This document shows, piece after piece, positions 8,514 to 16,780 of a stretch of 64,000 nt of DNA. The position numbers and the translations under genes were made by a program. Under the pieces are notes generated by a model. The model was not told the origin of the DNA. It made no database searches and worked only from the letters and a program-made list of their open reading frames with translations. The DNA comes from JAJZRJ01 sp040757055. Its GTDB lineage: Bacteria; Desulfobacterota; Desulfobulbia; Desulfobulbales; Desulfurivibrionaceae. Every line of letters begins with the position of its first letter. The stretch's first letter is position 1. The stretch lies in contig JBFLXY010000003.1 in the NCBI GenBank assembly GCA_040757055.1, positions 62,001 to 126,000 on the forward strand, written 5' to 3'.

Positions 8514-8717
8514 TCAGACCGCGCCGCACATCGTTTCGAAATTGTCGCATTCCCTGATGTCGGCGAAGGGGCAGGCCTCCCGCTGGAACCACTGCCGTTT
8601 CGGGCACCAGTAGCGGTCCTTGAATGGTTCGTTGCAGCCGGTGGGGGTAATTTTTTGCCGCGTGCGGCTGCCGATGCGTACCTTGTCGCCCTGAACCGCG
8701 AAATGCCACAGTGCCAT
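8514..8717 (-). CDS. Small cysteine-containing protein, unknown function
   Basis: A 67-aa protein, MALWHFAVQGDKVRIGSRTR at the N-terminus, then four Cys (in NEPFKD-flanking GCN, YWCPK, EACPF, RECDN) plus a terminal METMCGAV-like Cys. The Cys spacing (GC...WC...AC...EC) may bind a metal or an Fe-S cluster. A consensus AGGAGG ribosome site sits 5-6 nt before ATG 8717, which is why I accept this short frame. It is divergent from the aminotransferase gene. Confidence 0.55.
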   Translation of the reverse strand: MALWHFAVQGDKVRIGSRTRQKITPTGCNEPFKDRYWCPKRQWFQREACPFADIRECDNFETMCGAV

Positions 8718-8792
8718 TGCGCCTCCTTGGCCGTGCGGTCGAACCCGGTCTTCCCCCTCTTACTGAAACGTATCGGCTGAAGCGCTGATGCT

Positions 8793-8847
8793 GATAAAGC
8801 ACTTGTTGACGAAGACCGGCGGCTGTGCTAGTAATTACTGCTTTATC
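8793..8847 (+). promoter_or_regulatory. Promoter of the aminotransferase gene, flanked by a 9-bp inverted repeat
   Basis: TTGACG (8806-8811), a 17-nt spacer and TAGTAA (8829-8834) form a sigma-70-type promoter 92 bp upstream of the start codon. The perfect arms GATAAAGCA (8793-8801) and TGCTTTATC (8839-8847) bracket it almost symmetrically. Such placement suggests an operator for a dimeric or looping regulator, but the regulator is not identifiable here. Confidence 0.55.
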
Positions 8848-8925
8848 GACAAAAATGTAGTCCGGCCGTGGCGCTTTGGGATTTTCCGGGTGATCGTAGC
8901 CGGTTTTCGCGACAGGAGTAACGGG

Positions 8926-10230
8926 ATGCGTACCGATATCGTGCATATTGGTGCAGGCGAGCTGACCTACGAGATCCGCAATATCGTCAACGTGGGCGAG
9001 AAGCTCCAGAAGCTCGGGATCAAGACCTACTGGGAGAACATCGGCGATCCGGTGGCCAAGGGCGAGGAGATCCCGCTCTGGATGAAGCAGGTGGTGGCGG
9101 ATTTCGTCATGCAGGATGCCACCTACGGCTACTGCCCCACCCGCGGCATCCTCGCCACCCGCGAGTTTCTGGCCGAGCGGGTCAACCAGCGCGGCGGGGT
9201 GCGGATCGGCCCGGACGACATCATCTTCTTCAACGGCCTGGGCGATGCCATCAGCAAGGTCTTCGGCTTCCTGCGCCGCACCGCCCGCGTGGTGGTGCCC
9301 TCGCCGAGCTACACCACCCATTCCTCCGCCGAGGCGGCCCATGCCGGCGACCGGCCGGTCTGCTACCGGCTCGACCCGGCCAACCACTGGTATCCGGATC
9401 TGGACGATCTGGAGAAGCGCATCAAGTACAATCCGGCAGTGGCGGGCATCCTGATCATCAATCCGGATAATCCCACCGGTGCGGTCTATCCGGAAGAGAT
9501 TCTGCGCGGCATGGTGGCCTTGGCCAAGAAATACGACCTCTTCATCATCTGCGACGAGGTCTACCAGAACATCATCTACAACGGCCAGCAGACGAAGCCC
9601 CTTTCCGACCTGATCGGCGACGTGCCGGCCATCAACATGCGCGGCATTTCCAAGGAGATGCCGTGGCCGGGCTCGCGCTGCGGCTGGATCGAGATCTACA
9701 ACGGCCACCACGACCCGATGTTCGAGAAGTATGTCAACTCGATCCTCAACGCCAAGATGGTGGAGGTCTGCTCCACCACCCTGCCGCAGAAGGTGCTGCC
9801 GGCCATCGTCACCCATCCGGAGTACAAGGGCTATCTTGCCGAGCGGGTGGCGCGCTACGAGCGGGCCTCCAACATCGCCTACGACACCCTGAAGGACATC
9901 GACGGCCTCATCGTCAACCGTACCAACGGCGCCTTCTACATGAGCGTGGCCTTTGAGGATGGAGCCTTGAACGACAGGCAGAGCCTGCCCATCGAGAGCA
10001 AGGAGGTGCGGGCCCAGGTGGAGCAACTGGTGTCCAAGCCCGGCACCTCGCTGGACAAGCGCTTTGTCTACTACCTGCTCGGCGCCACCGGCGTGTGCGT
10101 GGTGCCGCTCTCCTCCTTTGCCACGGAGCTGCAGGGCTTCCGGGTGACGTTGCTTGAGCGCGACGAAGAGAAGTTTCGCAGGATCTTCGGAATCATTGCC
10201 GACGGCATCAAGCGCTACATCAATTCCTGA
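8926..10230 (+). CDS. Class I/II PLP-dependent aminotransferase
   Basis: A 434-aa fold-type I aminotransferase. Visible landmarks are NPDNPTGAVYP (substrate/PLP Asn-Pro loop), DEVYQNIIYNG (PLP-pyridine Asp-x-x-Tyr), the Schiff-base Lys in ISKEMPWPGSRCGW (K243) and the Arg that follows it. The C-terminal NGAFYMSVAF is also typical. The N-terminus MRTDIVHIGAGELTYEIRNI resembles aminotransferases of Desulfobacterota, which often act on aromatic amino acids or alanine, but specificity cannot be set from sequence alone. ATG 8926 has GACAGGAGTAACGGG upstream. The gene is monocistronic. Confidence 0.9.
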   Translation: MRTDIVHIGAGELTYEIRNIVNVGEKLQKLGIKTYWENIGDPVAKGEEIPLWMKQVVADFVMQDATYGYCPTRGILATREFLAERVNQRGGVRIGPDDIIFFNGLGDAISKVFGFLRRTARVVVPSPSYTTHSSAEAAHAGDRPVCYRLDPANHWYPDLDDLEKRIKYNPAVAGILIINPDNPTGAVYPEEILRGMVALAKKYDLFIICDEVYQNIIYNGQQTKPLSDLIGDVPAINMRGISKEMPWPGSRCGWIEIYNGHHDPMFEKYVNSILNAKMVEVCSTTLPQKVLPAIVTHPEYKGYLAERVARYERASNIAYDTLKDIDGLIVNRTNGAFYMSVAFEDGALNDRQSLPIESKEVRAQVEQLVSKPGTSLDKRFVYYLLGATGVCVVPLSSFATELQGFRVTLLERDEEKFRRIFGIIADGIKRYINS

Positions 10231-10927
10231 TTCTCTTTCTCCGTTGGGTGCAAGGGCCGTTTGCTGCCCCGTGGCTTTCTTCAGTCCATCGGGAAGCGTC
10301 GGCTTTTTGGGGTCAGGCCAGAGGGTGACAGTCCCCGGGCCCCAAGTCAATTGCTTCTTTTTTGATATTCTCCACCGATAACCAGGCAGGGCGATTTTGG
10401 AAAACAAGGCGTCCAGGATCGGCCTGTCAGTTTGATGGCTGGCCGCGGCGCATAGTTTGCTGTGGGTTTGAGCGAGATAAATGCTGGTGAAGGCGAGGGG
10501 CGCCGTCCGGTGTTCGAGGGGTACCCGAACGAACCAGGAGCAGGGGCAATGCATCTTCTTCCTCATGCCGAAAGGGGTCCCCGGCGAGTCCGGGCAGAGC
10601 CACAAGGCAAAGAGCATGATCCCGCTTTCCCCAACAGCCCTGCCCAGAAGCGTAACTTTTTATTTTCCGTAGTTTCAGCACGTTAGCCGCATTGACAAAG
10701 GAGTCTGTACTTCTTAGGGTTCTTATTTATAGAAAAAACTTCGGAGTTGAGGTTCTCGTCGTGAGCGAGGTTGTACTGAAACTACCCATAAAGCCCCCCA
10801 GGGATTAGCCATCCTTGGGGGGCTTTCGCCTTTTTTGGCCAATCCTTTTTTTCTCTTGTAATCACAATTGGTACCGTTGCAAGACGGCTGGGATCGTGAC
10901 CTGTCAAAAGATCCATAAGGAGGGGGT
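10231..10927 (+). other. About 700 bp without a convincing gene
   Basis: Open frames here (for example 10427-10681 minus, 10462-10686 plus) have no ribosome site, no recognisable motif and skewed composition. TTGACAAAGGAG at 10694 and TTCTTATTTATAG further on could be a promoter for a short RNA ending at the strong terminator at 10790-10826, but this is speculative. The region marks the change from the GC-rich backbone to the lower-GC block that begins at about 10.9 kb. Confidence 0.4.
10790..10837 (+). terminator. Strong rho-independent terminator
   Basis: AAAGCCCCCCA (10790-10800) pairs perfectly with TGGGGGGCTTT (10816-10826); the interior GGAT/ATCC adds four more pairs. A CGCCTTTTTT tract follows. 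It lies about 560 bp after the aminotransferase stop, so an unannotated short transcript may end here. Confidence 0.8.
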
Positions 10928-11230
10928 ATGGAACTCAAGGACTATTGCCGCAGCGTGGATATGGAACTGACCGGATGGAAGGCTAAACTTTACAACGTCA
11001 TCAGCCAGATCGACAAGCTCCCCACCGGGGACAAGCAGCGGATGTATGAAAAAGTGAACGGCCTTCATATCATCATGGCGGAACTTGATGATCGCCTGGA
11101 TCACCTTAGGACAGCGTGCCCCACCGAATGGAGTCCGGAGCGGAAAACATTGAAAGGGAAAATCTCTGACTTGGGGGATGAATACGACAAAGTGGAAAAG
11201 GCCCTTTTTGACTATGACATAGGGGGTTGA
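10928..11230 (+). CDS. Small helical protein, unknown function (A)
   Basis: A 100-aa acidic protein beginning MELKDYCRSVDMELTGWKAK, rich in heptad-like Leu/Ile and Lys/Glu, so probably a helical hairpin or coiled coil. One notable segment is TEWSPERKTLKGKISDLG. The ribosome site AAGGAGGGGGT precedes the ATG. It heads a plus-strand series of redox-related genes. The C-terminal W-x2-E-x4-K pattern recurs in the next gene, suggesting distant paralogues. I do not recognise a named family. Confidence 0.7.
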   Translation: MELKDYCRSVDMELTGWKAKLYNVISQIDKLPTGDKQRMYEKVNGLHIIMAELDDRLDHLRTACPTEWSPERKTLKGKISDLGDEYDKVEKALFDYDIGG

Positions 11231-11359
11231 GACAGCGCAGGGGCATCATCATAGTGTGTCGTCTGCAGAAGAATATGTGGCCGATGTCCCTCATCCCTTA
11301 ACTCAACGGAACAGTTCTAGCCATGGGAAAAACCGCATCCTGTCAAAGGAGGATTGATT

Positions 11360-11656
11360 ATGCAGCGACAGATAGAGATGGAAAACACCATGCTGATTGC
11401 CCACCGGGAATTCATGGCCAATCTGGCAAAATCACTCGACATTCTGGAAAAAGAAATCAGTGAGGCCGCAACAATGACCTCCATCTGCACCGACGAATGG
11501 TGCAATGCCACGGAAGGCGTTATCGACGAGTTGCATAAATGTATTTATTCCATCAGCGAACCCAGATGGCTTACCAAGGAGGACACGCAAGGCATCAAAA
11601 AACTCCGGGAGAAGGTAAAAAACCTCTATGCCAAATACAAAAGTATTCGATCGTAA
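11360..11656 (+). CDS. Small helical protein, unknown function (B)
   Basis: A 98-aa helical protein from ATG 11360 (MQRQIEMENTMLIAHREFMA), preceded by AAAGGAGGATTGATT. It has Cys residues in TSICTDEWCNATEG and LHKCIYS, then RWLTKEDTQGIKKLREKVKN. The C-terminal half can be laid over protein A (Trp, Glu two to three residues on, then Lys/Leu/Tyr spacing), but identity is low. Predicted cytoplasmic. Its role is unknown; position next to superoxide reductase suggests a stress-induced protein. Confidence 0.68.
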   Translation: MQRQIEMENTMLIAHREFMANLAKSLDILEKEISEAATMTSICTDEWCNATEGVIDELHKCIYSISEPRWLTKEDTQGIKKLREKVKNLYAKYKSIRS

Positions 11657-11777
11657 GGTTTTTGCAAAAGCTTGAGTCTGGCGAGAGGGCGCAACTGACC
11701 AGCAATGCCCATGGCTGCGAGATCGCGGCAAGGTAAAGGCATATCGACGATCCAAGCAATCGCAAAGGGGGTGCGAA

Positions 11778-12170
11778 ATGAACCTGGGAAGCATGTTTCA
11801 ACAGGCAGACTGGAAGGCCGAAAAGCATGTGCCGGTGATCGAGTGTCCGGATGAGACCAAGGCAGACGAATTATTCGCAGTCACCATTTCGGTGGGTAAG
11901 GAAATTGACCACCCCAACACCACGGAACACCATATCAGGTGGATCCAGCTGTTCTTCAAGCCAGATGGAGACAAATTCAGTTATCAGGTCGGCAACTTTG
12001 AATTCACCGCCCATGGCGAATCCGTTCTAGGGCCAAACGCAGGGCCTGTTCATACGCACCATTCTGTTACCACTACCCTCAAAATCAACAAGCCAGGAGT
12101 GCTTTTGGCCGCAGCTTGCTGCAACATCCATGGCTTTTGGGAAAACGGCAAAGCAATCTGCCTTAAGTAG
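11778..12170 (+). CDS. Superoxide reductase (neelaredoxin type, one iron)
   Basis: Reduces superoxide to peroxide without making oxygen, a characteristic defence of anaerobes. The 130-aa protein has EKHVPVI at residues 15-21 (the mobile Glu-Lys loop and first His ligand), further His ligands in NTTEHHIRW and HTHHSVTT, and the Cys/His end of the site in CCNIHGFW. It lacks the N-terminal desulforedoxin domain, so it is a 1Fe-type enzyme. AAAGGGGGTGCGAA precedes ATG 11778. An electron donor such as rubredoxin is not encoded next to it. Confidence 0.92.
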   Translation: MNLGSMFQQADWKAEKHVPVIECPDETKADELFAVTISVGKEIDHPNTTEHHIRWIQLFFKPDGDKFSYQVGNFEFTAHGESVLGPNAGPVHTHHSVTTTLKINKPGVLLAAACCNIHGFWENGKAICLK

Positions 12171-12290
12171 ACGCCTGGTTTTGCCGCGCAGAACGACACG
12201 GGCATGACGCAAACTTACAGATGGCACCTGCTTCCTGACTGAAGAAAGCAGCACGATCGATCGCTCACGAATTGACAAAGGAGGGGGCAA

Positions 12291-12646
12291 ATGAATGGAC
12301 CTGGGTATGGCAAAAGAAAACCGGATGTTGATGCTGAAGGATTCCTGGTGGACCAGGAAAAATGGAATGAAGACGTAGCCCGGATGCTGGCTGCAAAGGA
12401 GGGCATTGCGGATCTCACTGATGAGATGTTGGATATTCTCAAGTTCCTTCGGGAATATTATAAAAAATTCAATGCGTTCCCCATACTGAACTATGTTTGT
12501 AAAAACATCCATCAGCCACGGGAATGTATCAACGAAGAGTTTATTAATCCGAAAAGGCATGGAAAATTGCCGGCCTTCCGAAAGTGTCAGGCATTCATTT
12601 CGTCAGCATGGACGGGAAACACTACATCATGGAGGAATGCTGCTAG
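12291..12646 (+). pseudogene. DsrC/TusE-family sulfur-carrier-like protein, interrupted by a frameshift
   Basis: From ATG 12291 (AAAGGAGGGGGCAA upstream) the frame reads DVDAEGFLVDQEKWNEDVAR, then LREYYKKFNAFPILNYVCKN, both typical of DsrC-like proteins. After EEFINP the frame derails at the AAAA run 12552-12555. Shifting frame there restores KAWKIAGLPK, then FVSMDGKHYIMEECC and TAG at 12644-12646, the expected C-terminus ending in Cys-Cys. One extra A would repair the gene. So it is either a real recent mutation or a sequence error. The uncorrected frame continues to 12728 as non-homologous residues. Confidence 0.82.
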
Positions 12647-12788
12647 GCGCTTCGGGGTAACGCTGTTCTGGCTTTCCAGCCAGCCTCCAAAGACAATAGC
12701 TACAACGAGTCAACACACTCCGGTGTAAAGTTTTTGTGGCATGGACGTCACGGCCTTGGCATTGGGGACGCTCAGAGGGGTGACGCTG

Positions 12789-14513
12789 ATGGATATCACA
12801 CTGAGGATCGGCGGTAAAGCAGGCCAGGGGCTGCAGTTCATCGGCACAGCCCTGGCCAGGATTTTTTCGCGGATGGGCCTGCATGTCTTCACGCACCAGG
12901 ATTATATGTCGCGCATCCGAGGTGGCCACAATTTCTACCAGCTTCGGGTGGCAGAAAATGCAGTCAGTGCTTCGAAAGAGAAAATCGACATCCTGGTCGC
13001 CCTGGACGAAAACACCATTGAAATCCACCAAGCCGACTGCAAACCCGACGGCGTCATCATCTACGATGCTGCCATGACCAAGAGTACGCATGAGGGGAGA
13101 CGTTTCCTGTCCATCCCCTTGCTCGAATTAACGGAACAGCTCGGGATGGCAGAGATCATGGCCAATTCCGCCGCCATCGGGGCCATACTCGGCGGCCTTG
13201 ATCTTGCGCTTGATTTTTTTCCAGAGGCGCTTCAAGCCTCCCTTGGTAAAAAAGGGGAGGAAGTTCTCCACAACAACCTGCGAGTCGCTCAGGCAGGTTG
13301 GGACTTTGTCCGCAAGAGCAACTGGCCGGCAACTCTGAAATTTGCACCGGCAGCCAGAAAGGGCCTCATGCTTATGAACGGCAGCCAGGCCATAGGCTTC
13401 GGCGCCTTGGTGAGCGGGTGCAAGTTCTACGCCGCCTACCCGATGACCCCATCCACAGGGATCATGAACTATCTTGCCGCAAAGGCAGCAAAACATGACA
13501 TTATCGTGGAACAGGCGGAAGACGAAATTGCCGCCATCAACATGGTCCTGGGAGCCTCATTCGGAGGAGTGCGAGCCATGACCGGCACCTCGGGAGGGGG
13601 ATTCGCCCTGATGACGGAGGGGCTGTCCCTGGCAGGCATGACGGAACTGCCGGTGGTGATCGCGGAGGTGCAACGCCCTGGGCCGGCAACCGGTCTTCCG
13701 ACCCGCACCGAGCAAGGCGATCTTCTATTCGTGTTGTTCAGTGGTCATGGGGAGTTTCCCAGGATTCTCTTTGCGCCGGGAACTCCCGAGCAGGCAATTC
13801 TGCTCACGAACAAGGCCTTTGAACTGGCGGAAAAATACCAGGTCCCTGCCATTGTCATGTCCGATCAGTATCTGGCTGACTGCGAGTGGACGTATGAGGC
13901 AATCAAAAGCTCCTCCCTTGCTTACAACAGGCATAGGCTTCTGTCGTCGAGTGAAGGCGATCAGGACTATAAGCGATTTGCTTATGCAGAAGCCGGAGTC
14001 TCTCCTCTGTCGGTGCCGGGTTTTTCGCAACGACTTGTGGTGGTCGACAGTGACGAGCACGATGAGGAAGGACACATCATCGAAGACGCCGAATCCCGCG
14101 TCAAGATGGTGAAGAAGAGACTGACCCGGAAGCTGCCAGCGCTTGTGCAGGATATCTCGCCACCCGAAATTTACGGCCACCGCAACCCCAAAATCGTCCT
14201 GGCCGGATATGGCTCCACTTACGGAATCATGCGGGAGGCCGTGGATATCCTGCAGGACGGGCACGATATCGCCATGCTGCATTTTTCCGAACTCTGGCCG
14301 TTTCCGGACCCGGAAACCTGCGATTACCTGGAGATCCTCTCCGGGGCCGAACTCGCCGTCTGTGTCGAAAACAATGCCAGTGGCCAGTTCGCCAGGCTGG
14401 TCCGCGGGGAAACAGGCTTCACCTTTCCGGCCGCCATCAGGAAATACGACGGCAGGCCTTTCCTTTTGGAACCCTTTTTAGGAGAAGTCAATGCGCTCTT
14501 GGGAAAAGTTTGA
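12789..14513 (+). CDS. 2-oxoacid:acceptor oxidoreductase, fused gamma-alpha subunit (KorA-like)
   Basis: Part of a thiamine-diphosphate enzyme that oxidises a 2-oxoacid to an acyl-CoA with ferredoxin as acceptor. The 574-aa chain starts with the gamma domain (LRIGGKAGQGLQFIGTALAR, MSRIRGGHNFYQLRV). From about residue 190 it continues as the alpha pyrimidine-binding domain (AIGFGALVSGCKFYAAYPMT, EDEIAAINMVLGASFGG, TGTSGGGFALM). The C-terminus has VLAGYGSTYGI. I prefer ATG 12789 with AGAGGGG eight nt upstream over ATG 12741. It overlaps the beta gene by 23 bp. Substrate (2-oxoglutarate, pyruvate or other) cannot be fixed. Confidence 0.9.
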   Translation: MDITLRIGGKAGQGLQFIGTALARIFSRMGLHVFTHQDYMSRIRGGHNFYQLRVAENAVSASKEKIDILVALDENTIEIHQADCKPDGVIIYDAAMTKSTHEGRRFLSIPLLELTEQLGMAEIMANSAAIGAILGGLDLALDFFPEALQASLGKKGEEVLHNNLRVAQAGWDFVRKSNWPATLKFAPAARKGLMLMNGSQAIGFGALVSGCKFYAAYPMTPSTGIMNYLAAKAAKHDIIVEQAEDEIAAINMVLGASFGGVRAMTGTSGGGFALMTEGLSLAGMTELPVVIAEVQRPGPATGLPTRTEQGDLLFVLFSGHGEFPRILFAPGTPEQAILLTNKAFELAEKYQVPAIVMSDQYLADCEWTYEAIKSSSLAYNRHRLLSSSEGDQDYKRFAYAEAGVSPLSVPGFSQRLVVVDSDEHDEEGHIIEDAESRVKMVKKRLTRKLPALVQDISPPEIYGHRNPKIVLAGYGSTYGIMREAVDILQDGHDIAMLHFSELWPFPDPETCDYLEILSGAELAVCVENNASGQFARLVRGETGFTFPAAIRKYDGRPFLLEPFLGEVNALLGKV

Positions 14514-15351
14514 CGGCCAGAAACCTGCCTGGTGCCCTGGGTGTGGCAACTTCGCCATCCTCAATGTGCTCAAGAAGGTTTTCATCGAGTTGGAATTGGA
14601 GCCACATGAAATCACCATCGTCTCCGGGATAGGGCAGGGCGCCAAGCTCCCGCATTATACGAAGTGCAACACCTTTAACGGTCTGCACGGGCGCACCCTT
14701 CCGGTTGCCACCGGCTTTGCCCTGGCCAACGACAGGACGCATGTCATTGCCATTGCCGGGGACGGCGACTGTTACGGGGAAGGCGGTAATCACCTGCTGC
14801 ACGCCATGCGGCGCAACGTCAATGTCAAGCTGCTGGTGCACAACAACCAGGTTTATGGCCTGACCAAGGGGCAGGCATCTCCCACCTCGGTTCCTGCTCT
14901 CAAGAGCAAGGTGCAGCCGTTTGGCAATCCTTCCCAACCCTTGAATCCACTTGCGCTTGCGATAGCCATGGACTGCAGCTTCGTGGCCCGTGGCTTTGCC
15001 GGGGCAAGCGGTCTGCCCCATCTGCAGAATCTCATTAAGGAGGCCCTGCAGCATAAGGGGTTCGCATTGATCGATATTTTGCAGAACTGCGTGTCCTTCA
15101 ACAAGATCAATACCTTTCACTGGTACAAGGACCACACCTATTTTTTGGAGGAGGATCATGATCCGGAGGACCGGCTACGGGCCTTTGAACGTTCCTTGGA
15201 ATGGAGCGAAAAAATACCCCTCGGCTTGTTTTACCGTCGTGACCGGCCGGTTATGGAAGAAACCTATCCGATGCTTCGAGATCACTGTCTGGCTGAAATG
15301 CCTTTCAGCCAGGAGACGGTGTTCCAGGAGGAACTGAACCAATTTTTCTAA
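14491..15351 (+). CDS. 2-oxoacid:acceptor oxidoreductase, beta subunit (KorB-like)
   Basis: The thiamine-diphosphate-binding subunit, 286 aa. Motifs are PAWCPGCGNFAILNVLKK, SGIGQGAKLPHY, HGRTLPVATGFALAN and the ThDP/Mg motif GDGDCYGEGGNHLLHAMRRN, ending at VHNNQVYGLTKGQ. The CPGC Cys are expected [4Fe-4S] ligands. It lies immediately after, and overlaps, the gamma-alpha gene, so the complex is of the two-chain type without its own ferredoxin subunit. Placement in a superoxide reductase/hemerythrin block is unusual for a central-metabolism enzyme. Confidence 0.92.
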   Translation: MRSWEKFDGQKPAWCPGCGNFAILNVLKKVFIELELEPHEITIVSGIGQGAKLPHYTKCNTFNGLHGRTLPVATGFALANDRTHVIAIAGDGDCYGEGGNHLLHAMRRNVNVKLLVHNNQVYGLTKGQASPTSVPALKSKVQPFGNPSQPLNPLALAIAMDCSFVARGFAGASGLPHLQNLIKEALQHKGFALIDILQNCVSFNKINTFHWYKDHTYFLEEDHDPEDRLRAFERSLEWSEKIPLGLFYRRDRPVMEETYPMLRDHCLAEMPFSQETVFQEELNQFF

Positions 15352-15365
15352 CAGAGGGGGTGCTC

Positions 15366-15560
15366 ATGGAACATAAAAAACAGCCATGCCCAACTTGTCA
15401 GGGCAAAAAGGTAATCGAAGGGGAATGCCAGTGCAGTTCGGAGTGGCGGGGAACCCAAGCGGGAGACAAATGGGAGGACTGCCAGTGCACGCCAACCCAG
15501 GAGTGTCCCACCTGCCGGGGAAGGGGTTTCGTCGAAAAGCCTGCGGCCCATGCCTGTTGA
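15366..15560 (+). CDS. Small DnaJ-type zinc-finger protein
   Basis: A 64-aa protein consisting almost entirely of Cys motifs: CPTCQGKKVIEGECQC and ECPTCRGRGFV, that is CxxCxG-like repeats of the DnaJ central zinc finger. It probably folds around one or two zinc ions. ATG 15366 follows AGAGGGGGTGCTC; a GTG at 15360 is an alternative. It lies 14 bp after the KorB-like gene and is likely cotranscribed with it. Confidence 0.7.
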   Translation: MEHKKQPCPTCQGKKVIEGECQCSSEWRGTQAGDKWEDCQCTPTQECPTCRGRGFVEKPAAHAC

Positions 15561-15627
15561 AACCGGGCAGTTGCGCCTTCCGGCAGATGAATCGAGTTGC
15601 AGAAAGCTGAACAATGGAGGAATGACT

Positions 15628-15885
15628 ATGCAGATGAACAGGGACGAGTTGTGCCGCAAGATCATCGAACTCTACCCGGACATCGGTCAGTGCGGCATTG
15701 ATGTCAAGGTTACCCATGATGCGGCAAAAAAAGTCTGGCTTGTCGATCTCCGGAAGGGAAACCATGAGTTGCTGCATCATCTTGAATACCCTGATGCGGA
15801 GGATTGCATGGCAGGAAAGCAGTGCATCTCCCTGGCGCTCGAAATCGCCCAGCTCAGGAAGAACATCGAAGGGAAACAATTCTAA
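15628..15885 (+). CDS. Small conserved-looking protein, unknown function
   Basis: An 85-aa protein from ATG 15628 (MQMNRDELCRKIIELYPDIG), with GGAGG seven nt upstream; this favours 15628 over ATG 15622. It has three Cys (ELC, GQCG, EDCMAGKQC) and reads as alpha/beta: KVWLVDLRKGNHELLHHLE, then a C-terminal helix. The sequence does not match a family I can name. It sits between the zinc-finger gene and the hemerythrin-like gene. Confidence 0.65.
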   Translation: MQMNRDELCRKIIELYPDIGQCGIDVKVTHDAAKKVWLVDLRKGNHELLHHLEYPDAEDCMAGKQCISLALEIAQLRKNIEGKQF

Positions 15886-16024
15886 ACGCATCGTGACAGG
15901 AAGGGTCAGGCAGATCCCTCACGTTGCATGGATCAGAGGGTGGGCACATTGAAAGGAAAGTACGTTTCGGTCTAAGAAGCGGAATAACTCTGCAATTATC
16001 AATCGACCACGGAGGACCTCCATC

Positions 16025-16591
16025 ATGCAGGCTCGAGCCCCGCTCATGATCGAACACCGACTCATCGAAAAGATGCTTGCCCTTATCGAACGCAAGCTGG
16101 TGCTGGTCGAGGAAACCGGTAAAATCGATCCGTTCTTTGTTGACATCGCGGTGGATTTCATCAGGTCCTATGCTGACCGGACCCATCACGGGAAAGAAGA
16201 AGACATTCTGTTTTCCAGCCTTGAACGCAAGCCCCTCAAGCCGGAACATCGGCGGATCATGAACGAACTGATTGAGGAACATATTTATGGACGCGGTCTG
16301 ACCGCGGCCCTGGAAAAGGCCAATACGCGCTACCGGAACGGCGACGAAAAGGCTCTGGCTGAGGTGATTATGGCTCTTTCCTCACTCACCGGATTCTACC
16401 CGAAACACATCGACAAAGAAGACCGCATATTCTTCCCCGCAGTGAGGGAATACTATTCCGATGAGGAAGATCAGGCTCTGTTGAGGGAATTCTGGGAATT
16501 TGACAGGAAAATGATTCACGAGATGTACCGTAAAATCGTGGAAAAACAGGAAGCTGGAATATTGATGGAAAGGTCCCGAGGGCAGGAGTAA
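16025..16591 (+). CDS. Hemerythrin-like HHE-domain protein
   Basis: A 188-aa four-helix protein expected to bind a di-iron centre for oxygen, NO or iron sensing/storage. Candidate ligands are His in MIEHRLIEKML, HHGKEEDILF, EHRRIMNELIEEH, and the His/Glu of FYPKHIDKEDRIFFPA. This spacing fits the HHE/YtfE-like group. ATG 16025 follows GGAGGACCTCCATC. Last gene of the lower-GC redox block; a superoxide reductase and DsrC-like gene lie upstream, so it fits an oxygen or nitrosative stress response. Confidence 0.88.
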   Translation: MQARAPLMIEHRLIEKMLALIERKLVLVEETGKIDPFFVDIAVDFIRSYADRTHHGKEEDILFSSLERKPLKPEHRRIMNELIEEHIYGRGLTAALEKANTRYRNGDEKALAEVIMALSSLTGFYPKHIDKEDRIFFPAVREYYSDEEDQALLREFWEFDRKMIHEMYRKIVEKQEAGILMERSRGQE

Positions 16592-16780
16592 TCGGCCCGG
16601 ATCGGTGTACTCTCCGATGTTGCCAATGCGGTTCGAGTATTGCTTGGAAACTTGCTTCTCTGAGTGTGCAAAAAAAAGCAGCATCAAGCAGGGCGCCTTG
16701 CCACACTTCGAGTGACCGGGAATCCTTTCTTCGCCGCCGGTTTGTTGGCCCTGGGCAAACAAGGAAGTGTTTGAAGGTGT

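Noticed and set aside
10427..10686. Open frames on both strands between the aminotransferase and the small helical proteins
   Set aside because: No ribosome site, no domain motif and biased composition. Treated as noncoding.
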